Shown: positions 25,001 through 33,460 of the stretch, one piece after another
How the letters are laid out: every line of letters begins with the position of its first letter
Position numbering within the stretch: the first letter of the stretch is position 1
Assembly: GCA_963769605.1 (NCBI GenBank)
Contig: CAVYML010000009.1
Location: 620,001 to 684,000 of the forward strand
Length of the DNA stretch: 64,000 bases
Origin: Fen-1254 sp963769605
GTDB taxonomy: Bacteria; Bacteroidota; Ignavibacteria; UBA10030
Reading direction: 5' to 3'
Position numbers and translations under genes: made by a program
The notes under the pieces: generated by a model
Told to the model about the DNA's origin: nothing
Databases searched by the model: none
The model's input: the letters and a program-made list of their open reading frames with translations, nothing else

Positions 25001-27685
25001 ATGGAAGAAAAAACAATCAATCGATGGATTGGAGCCGGTGTGTTTGCGATCTCATTTGCAACATACATGATAACACTTGCTCCGACCGTTCTTTTCTGGG
25101 ACGTCGGCGAGATTTGTACTGCTGCATTCTCTCTTCAGATACCGCACGCACCGGGGGCACCTCTTTTTCTCCTTCTGGCGCGCATTGCGGCGATGATTCC
25201 TTTTCTTCACGATCCTGCCGCCCGCATGCATCTTCTTTCCGCTGCGTCAAGCAGCCTGACCTGCACGATCTTGTATGACATTATCATAAAGCTTCTGCGG
25301 CAGCAGCAGGGAGCACCTGTCTCACTGACTGATAAATTTATTCTCTACGGTTCCGGATTTATCGGAGCCCTTTCACTTTCTTTTTCAAAGACATTCTGGC
25401 AAAATGCCGTTCAAACGAACATCCCGACAGTCAGCCTGCTCTTCTTTGTCGTCATTCTTTGGCTGGGTGTGCGATGGTATACGAGCGAAGAATCGGAACA
25501 AAGTCTAAGACAAATTATCCTCATCGCCTATATTGCCGGATTGTCCATCGGCGTGCATTTGCTTTCCGCGCTAGCCGTCCTTCCGTTGTTCCTGCTGTGG
25601 TACGATAGATATCATGAATTTTCGAGGGAACACTTCATACGGTTTTCGACGTATGCCTTTACTCTTTTTTTTCTTGTAGCTGCCGGAGTTGTATCGGTCA
25701 TTCCGTCGCTCCTCGGCGGTGAGTTCTTCGGAATCAAGAGTTCGCTTTTTTCATATTTCCCTCCGCTCATTCTTCTTGCCGCTCTCTTCGGAATTTATGA
25801 GTGCCGCCGGCGGCAGTATGAGGGACTCCGGTTATGCATCGTTTGTTTTCTTTTTGTCGTCCTAGGATCGTCGACCTCCGCTGTCATCCTTATCCGCTCT
25901 CAGGCGCATCCTCCGATAAATGAAACAAGTCCCAGTTCGCTCGCAAGATGGGCATCGTATTCCGACCGGAAGGAATGGATCAATACGCCAATCCTGAACC
26001 GCCGCTGGGGCACCGAACCTGATAAGCAAACTTTTCACAAACAATATACGAGCGACCTCGATTATTTTCTCTCGTACCAGACCGTGCATATGTATCTTCG
26101 TTACTTAGGATGGAATTATATCGGCTGCGAGGGAAACTTCAATGATGCAGGAATACGATGGCTGAAGCTGTTCTTTATCCCAGCGCTGCTCGGCCTGCTC
26201 GGCATTTATAAATTATGGCGGACACATCTTCCTTTGGCTTCCGCTCTGACACTCCTTTTTCTATTATCCGGAGTTTTTCTTGCATGGGCTCAAAATCAGC
26301 AGGGCCCGCAGCCGCATGAATACGATGTTTTATACGGCGGTTCGTTTTTGATTTTTTCTATATGGATAGGTATCGGAATAGGCGCTGCTGCAGACTTTTT
26401 TAAAATTGCAATCGCCGATCCTCGGAGACTTCAGAGCACCGTCTACGGAATACTTTCTCTTGCTTTTTTCTTCGTACCGGTGAATATGTTCATGGCCAAC
26501 TATGCTTCTTCGAATCAAAAAGATAACTACGTTGCATACGATTACGCCTACAACCTCCTTCAAAGCTGCGAGAACAATGCCGTTCTCATCACCAACGGCG
26601 ACAATGATACTTTTCCTCTCTGGTATCTCCAAAATGTCGAGGGTATTCGGCGGGATATCCGGATCGTCAATTTGACTTTGCTCAACACTTCATGGTATGC
26701 CTTGCAGTTAAAGCACAATTCACCGTACGGAGCAGAACCTGTTCCCTTTTCGTCGACGGATGCGGAATTGGAAGACCTGCAGCCCGTGCAATTCCAACCG
26801 CAAATGATCGAGATCCAGATCGACAGCGAAACGGTTCAAAGCTTTCGCAGTGCCTATTCTTTTACATCCGCCGATTCATCGGTTTTGAGGCGGGGTGTGT
26901 TTGGATTTTTTATGCCAAATACCATCCTTCAAGGCCGTCTTAAAGGGCTTCGCCCTCAGGATGTTTTATTATTTGATATTGTTAAAACCGCCAGATTCCG
27001 CCGGCCGATTTATTTCGCATCGAGTGTTTCGCCTAACGGAACGCTCGGACTGCGCAATCATTTGCAGATGCTCGGACTTGCTTACAAGCTTGTCCCGTAC
27101 TCCGCCGTCCAATTGTGGCCGGATACATCTGAACGAATCGTTTCGGCGAATCTTTTCAATACGCCGCATGAATTTTCCAGAGCGCCTCAGTATGGATTTT
27201 CCTGGCGGGGATTTCGATCTAAAACGAACACTCCGTATGAAGGAACCGTTCAGATGGCTGTTGCAAATTATCGAAGCATGTTTTTCCTGTATGCGATGCA
27301 CGCGATGAACGTTCAACACCAGCCGGAAAAAGCATCTCGTATTCTCGATCGCATGGAAGAAGTTATACCGCGCCGATCGGTAGGAATGAATTATAAAATC
27401 AAATACGACCTTGCGTCGTTTTATTATTCTCTTCAAAACCGCGAACGAACAGATGAACTTCTACACGAGCTCGTGGATGAACTAAAAGTGACGACAAGCC
27501 GGCGCGTTCAGGAACCGTTTTCCGGTTATAACTCTTATATCGTTCTCTTTACCTGTTACCGTGAATTGCAGCAGCCCAAGGATGCTGAAGCGGTCCTGGC
27601 GCTCCTTCAGTCCGTTTACGGGCCGCATTCGGGAGTCGAAGAGGTGATCGCTCAAATGCGCGGACAAATCCAGACAAAGCCATAA
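25001..27685 (+). CDS. DUF2723 membrane glycosyltransferase-like protein with TPR tail
   Basis: 894 residues from the ATG at 25001, which has AAGGA 7 bases upstream; a start 11 codons earlier lacks a site. The N-terminal half has many transmembrane helices and the DUF2723 signature (LAPTVLFWDVGEICTAAFSL, then HAPGAPLFLLLARI). The family (GT117) is related to protein O-mannosyltransferases. A soluble middle domain includes ITNGDNDTFPLWYLQNVEG, and the last 150 residues are helical and TPR-like. The substrate is unknown; a role in surface polymer or protein glycosylation is inferred. A GT9 glycosyltransferase gene follows 16 bases downstream, supporting cell-surface sugar work. Confidence 0.88.
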   Translation: MEEKTINRWIGAGVFAISFATYMITLAPTVLFWDVGEICTAAFSLQIPHAPGAPLFLLLARIAAMIPFLHDPAARMHLLSAASSSLTCTILYDIIIKLLRQQQGAPVSLTDKFILYGSGFIGALSLSFSKTFWQNAVQTNIPTVSLLFFVVILWLGVRWYTSEESEQSLRQIILIAYIAGLSIGVHLLSALAVLPLFLLWYDRYHEFSREHFIRFSTYAFTLFFLVAAGVVSVIPSLLGGEFFGIKSSLFSYFPPLILLAALFGIYECRRRQYEGLRLCIVCFLFVVLGSSTSAVILIRSQAHPPINETSPSSLARWASYSDRKEWINTPILNRRWGTEPDKQTFHKQYTSDLDYFLSYQTVHMYLRYLGWNYIGCEGNFNDAGIRWLKLFFIPALLGLLGIYKLWRTHLPLASALTLLFLLSGVFLAWAQNQQGPQPHEYDVLYGGSFLIFSIWIGIGIGAAADFFKIAIADPRRLQSTVYGILSLAFFFVPVNMFMANYASSNQKDNYVAYDYAYNLLQSCENNAVLITNGDNDTFPLWYLQNVEGIRRDIRIVNLTLLNTSWYALQLKHNSPYGAEPVPFSSTDAELEDLQPVQFQPQMIEIQIDSETVQSFRSAYSFTSADSSVLRRGVFGFFMPNTILQGRLKGLRPQDVLLFDIVKTARFRRPIYFASSVSPNGTLGLRNHLQMLGLAYKLVPYSAVQLWPDTSERIVSANLFNTPHEFSRAPQYGFSWRGFRSKTNTPYEGTVQMAVANYRSMFFLYAMHAMNVQHQPEKASRILDRMEEVIPRRSVGMNYKIKYDLASFYYSLQNRERTDELLHELVDELKVTTSRRVQEPFSGYNSYIVLFTCYRELQQPKDAEAVLALLQSVYGPHSGVEEVIAQMRGQIQTKP

Positions 27686-27701
27686 AATCCCGGAGGAAGT
27701 G

Positions 27702-28799
27702 TTGGCCGATATTCAAAAGATCAAAAATATTTTAATCGTTTCATTTTCCGGTATTGGCGATGCTGTCATGTTCTCTCCGGCCTTGCATCTTCTGAGAACA
27801 TCTTTCCCCGATGCGCACATCGATTTGCTGTGTATATTCAAAGGAGTCGAAGAAATTTATCAGCGCAACAAGGAAATTCAGACGATTTACCGGAGGGACT
27901 TTCTCCATCTGCCGCTCCTGTCCTCTCTCCGCTTTGTCCTCTCTCTCCGGAAACGGTACGATGTAAGCATCAGCGTTTATCCGGCCAACCGGTGGGAATA
28001 TAATGTCATTAATTTCTTAATAGGCGCAAAATTGCGACTGGGACACGAATACAACCATTGCAATTTTTCATCGCTTTATTTCCTCAACAACAAACGGGTG
28101 AAAGAAAACGACACTTTACACAACGTTATCGAGAACATCGAACTGGTCAAACTTCTTCCAACCGTCCCGGTAAAAGAAGTTTCTCCGCTGAGTATTCAAT
28201 GCACGCAAGAGGATCGAACGTCGGCACATGAGTGGCTGCAACAGAAAGGTTTTGCCGAAAGTTCGCTTCTCATCGGTTTTCATGCAGGATCGGCTGAATT
28301 TAAAAATCAACTTCGTCGGCGATGGGCTCCGGAAAAATATTCGGCACTCGGCCTCTGGCTTAAGGAAAAATACGGCGCCACAATAATTCTTTTCGGCGGT
28401 CCCGATGAACTGGCGCTCAATCAAAAGATTAATGCCGGTATGAATAACAAAGGGTATATAGTGCAGACATCCTTCATGACGACGGCAGCGCTGATAGAGC
28501 GTTGCAGGTTTTTTCTCTGCAACGATACGGGACTTATGCATGTAGCTGCGGGATTGCAGGTACCGATCGTTACCATCTTCGCATTTACAAACCCGGCATA
28601 TGTCTATCCGTGGAAAACACGCTACACGATGATACGCCATGAGATGGAATGCAGTCCTTGCTTTTATTATTCGCCGCGTCATGCGAACTGCCGATGGAAG
28701 GAAGACCAATTCCGCTGTATAACGCATATTGAAGTGGAAGAAGTGCAGGCAGCGGTCGAAAAAATGCTGAAAGAATATCCAACAGGCAGAGGTTCTTAG
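27702..28799 (+). CDS. Glycosyltransferase family 9 (heptosyltransferase-like)
   Basis: About 365 residues with the GT-B fold of LPS heptosyltransferases. TTG at 27702 is preferred as start because GGAGG lies 5 bases upstream; the GTG just before it would be too close. Motifs are ILIVSFSGIGDAVMFSPAL at the N-terminus, GFHAGSAEFKNQLRRRW near 190 and the ADP-heptose-type site CRFFLCNDTGLMHVAAGL near 270, then TNPAYVYPW. A CSPCFYYSPRHANCRW cysteine segment near the end is common in the family. It probably adds a core heptose or a similar sugar. The last codons run into a heptad-repeat tract. Confidence 0.9.
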   Translation: MADIQKIKNILIVSFSGIGDAVMFSPALHLLRTSFPDAHIDLLCIFKGVEEIYQRNKEIQTIYRRDFLHLPLLSSLRFVLSLRKRYDVSISVYPANRWEYNVINFLIGAKLRLGHEYNHCNFSSLYFLNNKRVKENDTLHNVIENIELVKLLPTVPVKEVSPLSIQCTQEDRTSAHEWLQQKGFAESSLLIGFHAGSAEFKNQLRRRWAPEKYSALGLWLKEKYGATIILFGGPDELALNQKINAGMNNKGYIVQTSFMTTAALIERCRFFLCNDTGLMHVAAGLQVPIVTIFAFTNPAYVYPWKTRYTMIRHEMECSPCFYYSPRHANCRWKEDQFRCITHIEVEEVQAAVEKMLKEYPTGRGS

Positions 28800-28843
28800 T
28801 TCTTGGTTCTTACTCCTTACTCCTTGGTTCTTGATTCTTTGTA
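28793..28843. repeat. Degenerate heptad-repeat tract D
   Basis: Units gttctta-gttcttg-gttctta-ctcctta-ctccttg-gttcttg-attcttt. The first unit contains the stop codon of the GT9 gene. Confidence 0.75.
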
Positions 28844-28978
28844 ATTAATCTTTGCGAATCGACAACGGTTTCCCTTTCTGCCCCATATAAAAAGCTATTA
28901 ACCTGAAACCTGCATGAAATAATGTCTTAGAATGCGATTTCGCACAGCAGGGATAGTTTTTTCGTTCATAAGGTCATT

Positions 28979-29013
28979 ACATCCAAACCTAACTAAAAGG
29001 TAGGTTTGCGTGT
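28979..29013. other. Inverted repeat between convergent genes
   Basis: CAAACCTA (28984-28991) and TAGGTTTG (29001-29008), with outer ACA/TGT pairs beyond a small internal loop. It lies between the GT9 gene and the cupin gene, which converge; it may be a factor-dependent or weak terminator, but no T-run follows directly. Confidence 0.35.
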
Positions 29014-29074
29014 AAAACGAATTATAAAGAATGTTATTGTTTTTGCTATACATAATTAACTTTTGTATCTATAT

Positions 29075-29455
29075 TCACGCAGGATTCAGGATTAAGACAA
29101 CATTTTCGCTGCCTTTATTGATACCGTTGTGAAAAGGATTGAATACCTCTGAAAAAGAAGAATTTTCAAGAAATTGAAAAGCTTTTCCGTTTTCCAGTTC
29201 AACCGTCAATGTTCCCTTTAAAACGTATGCAAAGACGGGAAACTCATGCTTGTGCCAGCCTGTTGATCCGCCGGGCAGAATAGTCACTTTGAGCATCGTT
29301 ACTTCAGCATCTTGAACATGAGGATAGTTGATTTTCTGACCAATCGAAGTGGTGTCGGTTTTCATTAAAGGTTCTATGATTACATCTTTATTGTATTGTG
29401 CATGTGTCTGTGCAAATAAAAGAGATATGCATGCAATCAGAAATAATTTTTTCAT
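29075..29455 (-). CDS. Secreted single-domain cupin protein
   Basis: 126 residues with a signal peptide (MKKLFLIACISLLFAQTHAQ) and one cupin barrel. The metal-ligand motifs are GGSTGWHKHEFPVFAYVLKGTL (His, His, Glu-like positions) and NPFHNGIN. The mature protein is therefore a small periplasmic metal-binding barrel. Such proteins range from dioxygenases to sugar binders, and no specific activity can be given. It converges with the GT9 gene and is followed upstream by a LOG-like gene on the same strand, separated by a heptad tract. Confidence 0.82.
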   Translation of the reverse strand: MKKLFLIACISLLFAQTHAQYNKDVIIEPLMKTDTTSIGQKINYPHVQDAEVTMLKVTILPGGSTGWHKHEFPVFAYVLKGTLTVELENGKAFQFLENSSFSEVFNPFHNGINKGSENVVLILNPA

Positions 29456-29498
29456 AACGATCTCTTCTTTAGTTTTACTGTTGAATGGCTTCTGTCTG

Positions 29499-29537
29499 CA
29501 GTTTATCGTTTGCCATTTACAGTTTTCTGTTCAATGA
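29499..29537. repeat. Degenerate heptad-repeat tract E
   Basis: Units cagttta-tcgtttg-ccattta-cagtttt-ctgttca-atgacaa. It overlaps the 3' end of the LOG-like gene, so the last residues of that protein are encoded by the repeat. Confidence 0.65.
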
Positions 29538-30059
29538 CAATTGCAAATATTCTGCGCATTCACGTGGTGAAGAAACAGCGTGGATAATTTTCGTGCAATC
29601 GCCGACTCCCTCCCACAACAGTTCTTCACGCAGCGTTGCCACGACTCCCTGCCAGAAATCACCCATCAGGATAATCGGTTTTTCTTGCATCATTCCTTTA
29701 TTGGCGTATTCCCACACCGCGGCAAATTCGAGAAGCGTGCCGGTTCCTCCTCTCAGAACAACATACGCATCTCCTAATTCTATAAGTTTGAGCATCCGGT
29801 CGATTAGTTGAGGAATGTGTACAATCTCGTCGATCCACGGGTTCGGTTTCCGTCCGTTTATATCGAACGTTACACCGATGGTTTTTCCCCCGGCCTCTTT
29901 TGCCCCGCGCGCCGATGCTTCCATCACTCCGCCGAATCCGCCGTTGCAAAGAGTAAAACCCGCGGAGGCAAGTTCCCTGCCAAGATCGTATGCAAGCATG
30001 TAATCCGGCGAGTCTTCCTTCTGCCGCGCACTTCCGAAGAGTGTAATGATTTTAGCCAT
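29517..30059 (-). CDS. LOG-family (lysine-decarboxylase-like) protein
   Basis: 180 residues with the Rossmann-like LOG fold. The family in plants and many bacteria cleaves cytokinin or nucleoside 5'-monophosphates to free base and ribose-5-phosphate; it was formerly misnamed lysine decarboxylase. Motifs are LFGSARQKEDSPDY at the start, FTLCNGGFGGVMEASARGA near 35, and VVLRGGTGTLLEF near 100, a slight variation on PGGxGTxxE in which Arg replaces Pro. The last residues (LNRKL) are written in heptad-repeat DNA, so the C-terminus may have been extended or replaced by the repeat. Confidence 0.85.
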   Translation of the reverse strand: MAKIITLFGSARQKEDSPDYMLAYDLGRELASAGFTLCNGGFGGVMEASARGAKEAGGKTIGVTFDINGRKPNPWIDEIVHIPQLIDRMLKLIELGDAYVVLRGGTGTLLEFAAVWEYANKGMMQEKPIILMGDFWQGVVATLREELLWEGVGDCTKIIHAVSSPRECAEYLQLSLNRKL

Positions 30060-30099
30060 TTTAAATGTGTTTCAGTTCTACCTGCTGCCGTGACGCGGT

Positions 30100-30229
30100 T
30101 TCATAGTTCGTAGTTCTTGGTTCGTAGTTCGTGGTATTTATCAGCAATTCTTTAGTTAAATGTTTCTTCTTTTTTCTTTTTACAGTTTACTGTTTACCGT
30201 TCACCGTTTACAGTTTACAGTTTTTATTC
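30100..30229. repeat. Degenerate heptad-repeat tract F
   Basis: Two blocks: agttcgt-agttctt-ggttcgt-agttcgt (30105-30132) and cagttta-ctgttta-ccgttca-ccgttta-cagttta-cagtttt (30183-30225). It abuts the stop codon of the TonB-receptor gene. Confidence 0.8.
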
Positions 30230-32294
30230 AATCCAGAAAATTCCAATGGACGCCAAGCCTAAAATGCCTGCCGGGCATCGGATAGATAGGTGTGAGGATA
30301 TAATTAATCCCGAAAATATTTGCCCATGTCACGGAAAGATGCGCATCACCTACCTTTAGAATTGCAAAAAGATCGACTGATGCGCATCGTCCGAGTATGA
30401 ACGAATGAGATTCCGAATATACCAACATATCCGGATCCAGCTGTTCTCCGTTTTCCCTGTTGTAAAAAATGGAACGGAGACCGAATTTTGCATCGAGCGC
30501 TTTTTCAAAAAACAGATCACGATATGAAAACTCTCCGGATAGAATCACATCCGGCATGAGCGTTTTCAGGGAATCCAATTCTTTGTACTTTGACAGTGTC
30601 ATCACGCCGTACGCCTCGAATGCTCCAGACTTCCATCGTAAACTTCCATTCACTCCCTGCACATCGATCTTATCGACATTACGCACCTCGAGTGCCGCCA
30701 TACCACTGCTTGTCTGCGAAGGCTGATACAAAATGGCATCGGTGATGGTTCGGCGAAAAATCTCCAGATTGATCGAAATATTATCGGAAGGACGGAAAAG
30801 GAATCCACTCCTTATAAAAACATGATGTTCTTTTTTTAAAGATGCCGGACGAATGAGCAAAGAATCTCTCCAGTATTGTTCCTGGATGCTGGGAAAACGA
30901 TCGTACCATGAACTCTTTGCATACACAGAAAAATAATCTGAAGGAACAGCGGTCACGCCGAGTCCGAGTAAAGAACCGTCTTCACCTCCAACCCATTCCC
31001 GGCGTAAAACGAATTCCGGATGCAGCATGGGAACAGAATCTGCCGAGGCCTGAATATATACAGCTGATTGAGATTGCTGAAGAGACGGAAGCTGGACGGA
31101 AGAATCCACTGCCGTTTTTTGCCATTGATAACCAAAGCTCCACCGCATGAACGGAAATCGCAGATCCTGGCGTATGTCGTATCCCTGCATAACAGCTGAA
31201 TTTTCTTCCGGGATACTGGTACCCGAACTATCATACTGCCGATCTGTGTTCGTATAAAAGACATTCAGCCTCGTCGTCGATGCAGAATCAGGCAGAAGAC
31301 GCGCAATGGTTGTAAACGTAAGATCGTTCCGTGAACGGATATCGTACGCGCTCCCGTTAATCACGGATGCATTCCCCGGATCGTATGCATTAGCATCAAG
31401 AATTACTCCATAATTTAAACCGTTCGTAGCTTTCGTATAGAAATCGCTGAGGGAAATGTTCACGCGATCGGAAATATTATACCGCAAGCGGGTCCGGACG
31501 TTCCATGCATCGAGTGCTGCATTGGCATAGTTTCCATTGGTCACCGTCCTGTCGAATGCCGCCATGAGGTTCAACCCCCGTGCAATATTTTGTGTAAAAA
31601 GAAAATCAGTCAGGAGATCCTCCTCCGGGTCCTGAACGAATCGGACTTTGGTAAACGGCCGCACGGAATTGTATGACCGCGAGACAAAATTGATTGCAAT
31701 GTCGTTTGGTGATGCTCCATTCTCGGAACCGGAAAGAATTTCCACTTCGTCTAAAAACTCAAGCGGCATGTCATTAAAGTTATATCTTCCTGTGATAGGA
31801 TCGTTCATCGGACGGCCGTCCAAAAGCACGCTGATACGCCGGTCGTCGGTACCGTATGCATTCAACTGTCCGTCCTTGCCCGCTTCCCCGAGTCCGCGAT
31901 AGAAAAAGCCGGGGAGTTTCCAAAATACATCTCCGAGTGTTTTAGAGTCTGTCCAGAGAAGCTGATCCCGATATAAAACATTTTCGGTATCCGTTGAAGC
32001 GGTCAGTTTACCAATGCCCGGAATAAATCTTACAACCATTGAATCTTTTAAATGCAAGCTGTCCTGATGAGTTTTTCGGAGGGAATCAGCCCCGGCCATG
32101 CGGCCTTTTCGCAGAGAATCAGATATAAGCGGGTGCATCTTAGAATGCGTCGAATCGGCTTTCATGATATGCATCGTATCGACGGCAGCCGGACTATTCA
32201 ACGGTATCGGATGAGACTCAAGCTGCGCCTGTGTCTGACTGCACGGCGCACAAGAAAGAAATATATAAAAAAGCAAAAAGGAAAATTTAGTCAT
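30228..32294 (-). CDS. TonB-dependent outer-membrane receptor
   Basis: 688 residues from the ATG at 32294, which opens a signal sequence (MTKFSFLLFYIFLSCAPCS, then QTQAQ) and overlaps the ispE end by 8 bases. After a linker the plug domain is recognisable: TLGDVFWKLPGFFYRGLGEAG, RRISVLLDGRPMNDPITG, FLDEVEILSGSENGA. The rest is a beta-barrel rich in alternating aromatic residues, ending in FRLGVHWNFLD. No carboxypeptidase-like N-terminal domain and no partner SusD are seen, so it resembles BtuB/FepA-type small-ligand transporters rather than a polysaccharide-uptake pair. The ligand is unknown. It is coupled to ispE, probably by chance of operon arrangement. Confidence 0.9.
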   Translation of the reverse strand: MTKFSFLLFYIFLSCAPCSQTQAQLESHPIPLNSPAAVDTMHIMKADSTHSKMHPLISDSLRKGRMAGADSLRKTHQDSLHLKDSMVVRFIPGIGKLTASTDTENVLYRDQLLWTDSKTLGDVFWKLPGFFYRGLGEAGKDGQLNAYGTDDRRISVLLDGRPMNDPITGRYNFNDMPLEFLDEVEILSGSENGASPNDIAINFVSRSYNSVRPFTKVRFVQDPEEDLLTDFLFTQNIARGLNLMAAFDRTVTNGNYANAALDAWNVRTRLRYNISDRVNISLSDFYTKATNGLNYGVILDANAYDPGNASVINGSAYDIRSRNDLTFTTIARLLPDSASTTRLNVFYTNTDRQYDSSGTSIPEENSAVMQGYDIRQDLRFPFMRWSFGYQWQKTAVDSSVQLPSLQQSQSAVYIQASADSVPMLHPEFVLRREWVGGEDGSLLGLGVTAVPSDYFSVYAKSSWYDRFPSIQEQYWRDSLLIRPASLKKEHHVFIRSGFLFRPSDNISINLEIFRRTITDAILYQPSQTSSGMAALEVRNVDKIDVQGVNGSLRWKSGAFEAYGVMTLSKYKELDSLKTLMPDVILSGEFSYRDLFFEKALDAKFGLRSIFYNRENGEQLDPDMLVYSESHSFILGRCASVDLFAILKVGDAHLSVTWANIFGINYILTPIYPMPGRHFRLGVHWNFLD

Positions 32295-33138
32295 TTCGTG
32301 CATTGAAAAATGGCGCCGTGAGCGAAACGGTATGGTCTTTTGGAAAAGAACCCGCCGCAAACCGGGCTGATGCTTCGTTATCATAAAGTCCAAAAACGGA
32401 AGAACCGCTGCCGCTCATCAGAGCGAATGATGCACCGGAACGCAGCAGTTTAAATTTAATACTCTGAATCACCGGATATTGAGCAAAAATGATCTCTTCA
32501 AAATCGTTCTGAACGACCTGTGAAAGAAGGGCCGGATTTTTTAAGGCATGAGGCAATTCTGTTTTGATTCCCGTCGGAATACCGTTTCGGTAAACTTTCA
32601 AATTGCGATACGCCCATGCCGTGGAAACATGAACCGGCGGAGTCACAAGAACAATCCAGAATGGAATTCCAAGCCGCAGCTGCTCCAGTATTTCTCCGCG
32701 TCCGTGCGCATACGCGCTGCCGCCGCGGATAAAAAACGGGACGTCGGAACCAATCTTTGCTGCATACTGGCACAGAACATCGCTGCCTAAATTCAAATTC
32801 CAGAGCTTATTCAGGGCGACCAACGTCGCTGCGGCATCGCTGCTTCCGCCGCCGAGACCGGCGCCGATAGGAATATTTTTCATAAGAGCGATATGCACAC
32901 ACCCATCTATTTTTTGTTCTGCCTGCAGGAGCCGTACCGCCTGCATGCAAAGATTATCCTCTCCCATCGGAATGTTTTCTGTGCTGCAATCGAAACCATC
33001 TCTTTCAGCAAGTGTGACCGTTATTTCATCGCAAAGATCGACTTCATGAAATACCGTTTCCAAATCGTGATAATTGTCGGGACGCTTGCCGAGTATGTAC
33101 AAACCAAGATTAATTTTAGCGTAAGCGTAAAGTTTCAT
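32287..33138 (-). CDS. ispE: 4-diphosphocytidyl-2-C-methyl-D-erythritol kinase
   Basis: GHMP kinase of the MEP isoprenoid pathway that phosphorylates CDP-methylerythritol. The ATG at 33138 is chosen because the product then starts MKLYAYAKINLGLYILGKRPDNYHDLET, the exact family start; the longer frame upstream runs through the promoter. It has 283 residues. The ATP motif is IPIGAGLGGGSSDAAATL near residue 90, and the C-terminal GHMP motif is ALMSGSGSSVFGLYD. With fni at 11 kb it shows that IPP is made by the MEP route here. Confidence 0.96.
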   Translation of the reverse strand: MKLYAYAKINLGLYILGKRPDNYHDLETVFHEVDLCDEITVTLAERDGFDCSTENIPMGEDNLCMQAVRLLQAEQKIDGCVHIALMKNIPIGAGLGGGSSDAAATLVALNKLWNLNLGSDVLCQYAAKIGSDVPFFIRGGSAYAHGRGEILEQLRLGIPFWIVLVTPPVHVSTAWAYRNLKVYRNGIPTGIKTELPHALKNPALLSQVVQNDFEEIIFAQYPVIQSIKFKLLRSGASFALMSGSGSSVFGLYDNEASARFAAGSFPKDHTVSLTAPFFNARND

Positions 33139-33460
33139 GGGCTCTCTATGTCTTGCTTCAAGAATCGCTGCCCCGAAGTATAGCATAAAAATTCGGCTTG
33201 GTCTAATTTTAAGCAAAATAGCGTATAAACATCGGAGAATCAACCCGCCGAACCGTATGAGACCTGCATCCGGGTTGAAGAATGGTTCCTAATACGGGGT
33301 GTATCGTTTAACGTGCTGCAGTACTGCCGTTCAATGTTCGTCGGTTATTTGGTTCTGTATTTGTTCTGTCTTCTATTATCAGCCATCCGTCGATTAACAA
33401 TGGCCATTGACCATTTACCATTCGCTGCTCTTGCTTTTATACGATAATAATTGTATTTAT
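33139..33460. repeat. Gap with ispE promoter and heptad tract G
   Basis: 322 bases without a gene. The ispE promoter is at the left. 33300-33432 holds the AACGTGCTGC module, a ggttatt/tggttct run and acaatgg-ccattga-ccattta-ccattcg heptads. The IS1380-type element starts right after. Confidence 0.65.
33177..33206 (-). promoter_or_regulatory. Candidate promoter of ispE-TonB receptor
   Basis: Minus strand TTAGAC (33201-33206), 18-base spacer, TATACT (33177-33182), 38 bases before the ispE start. Confidence 0.45.
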
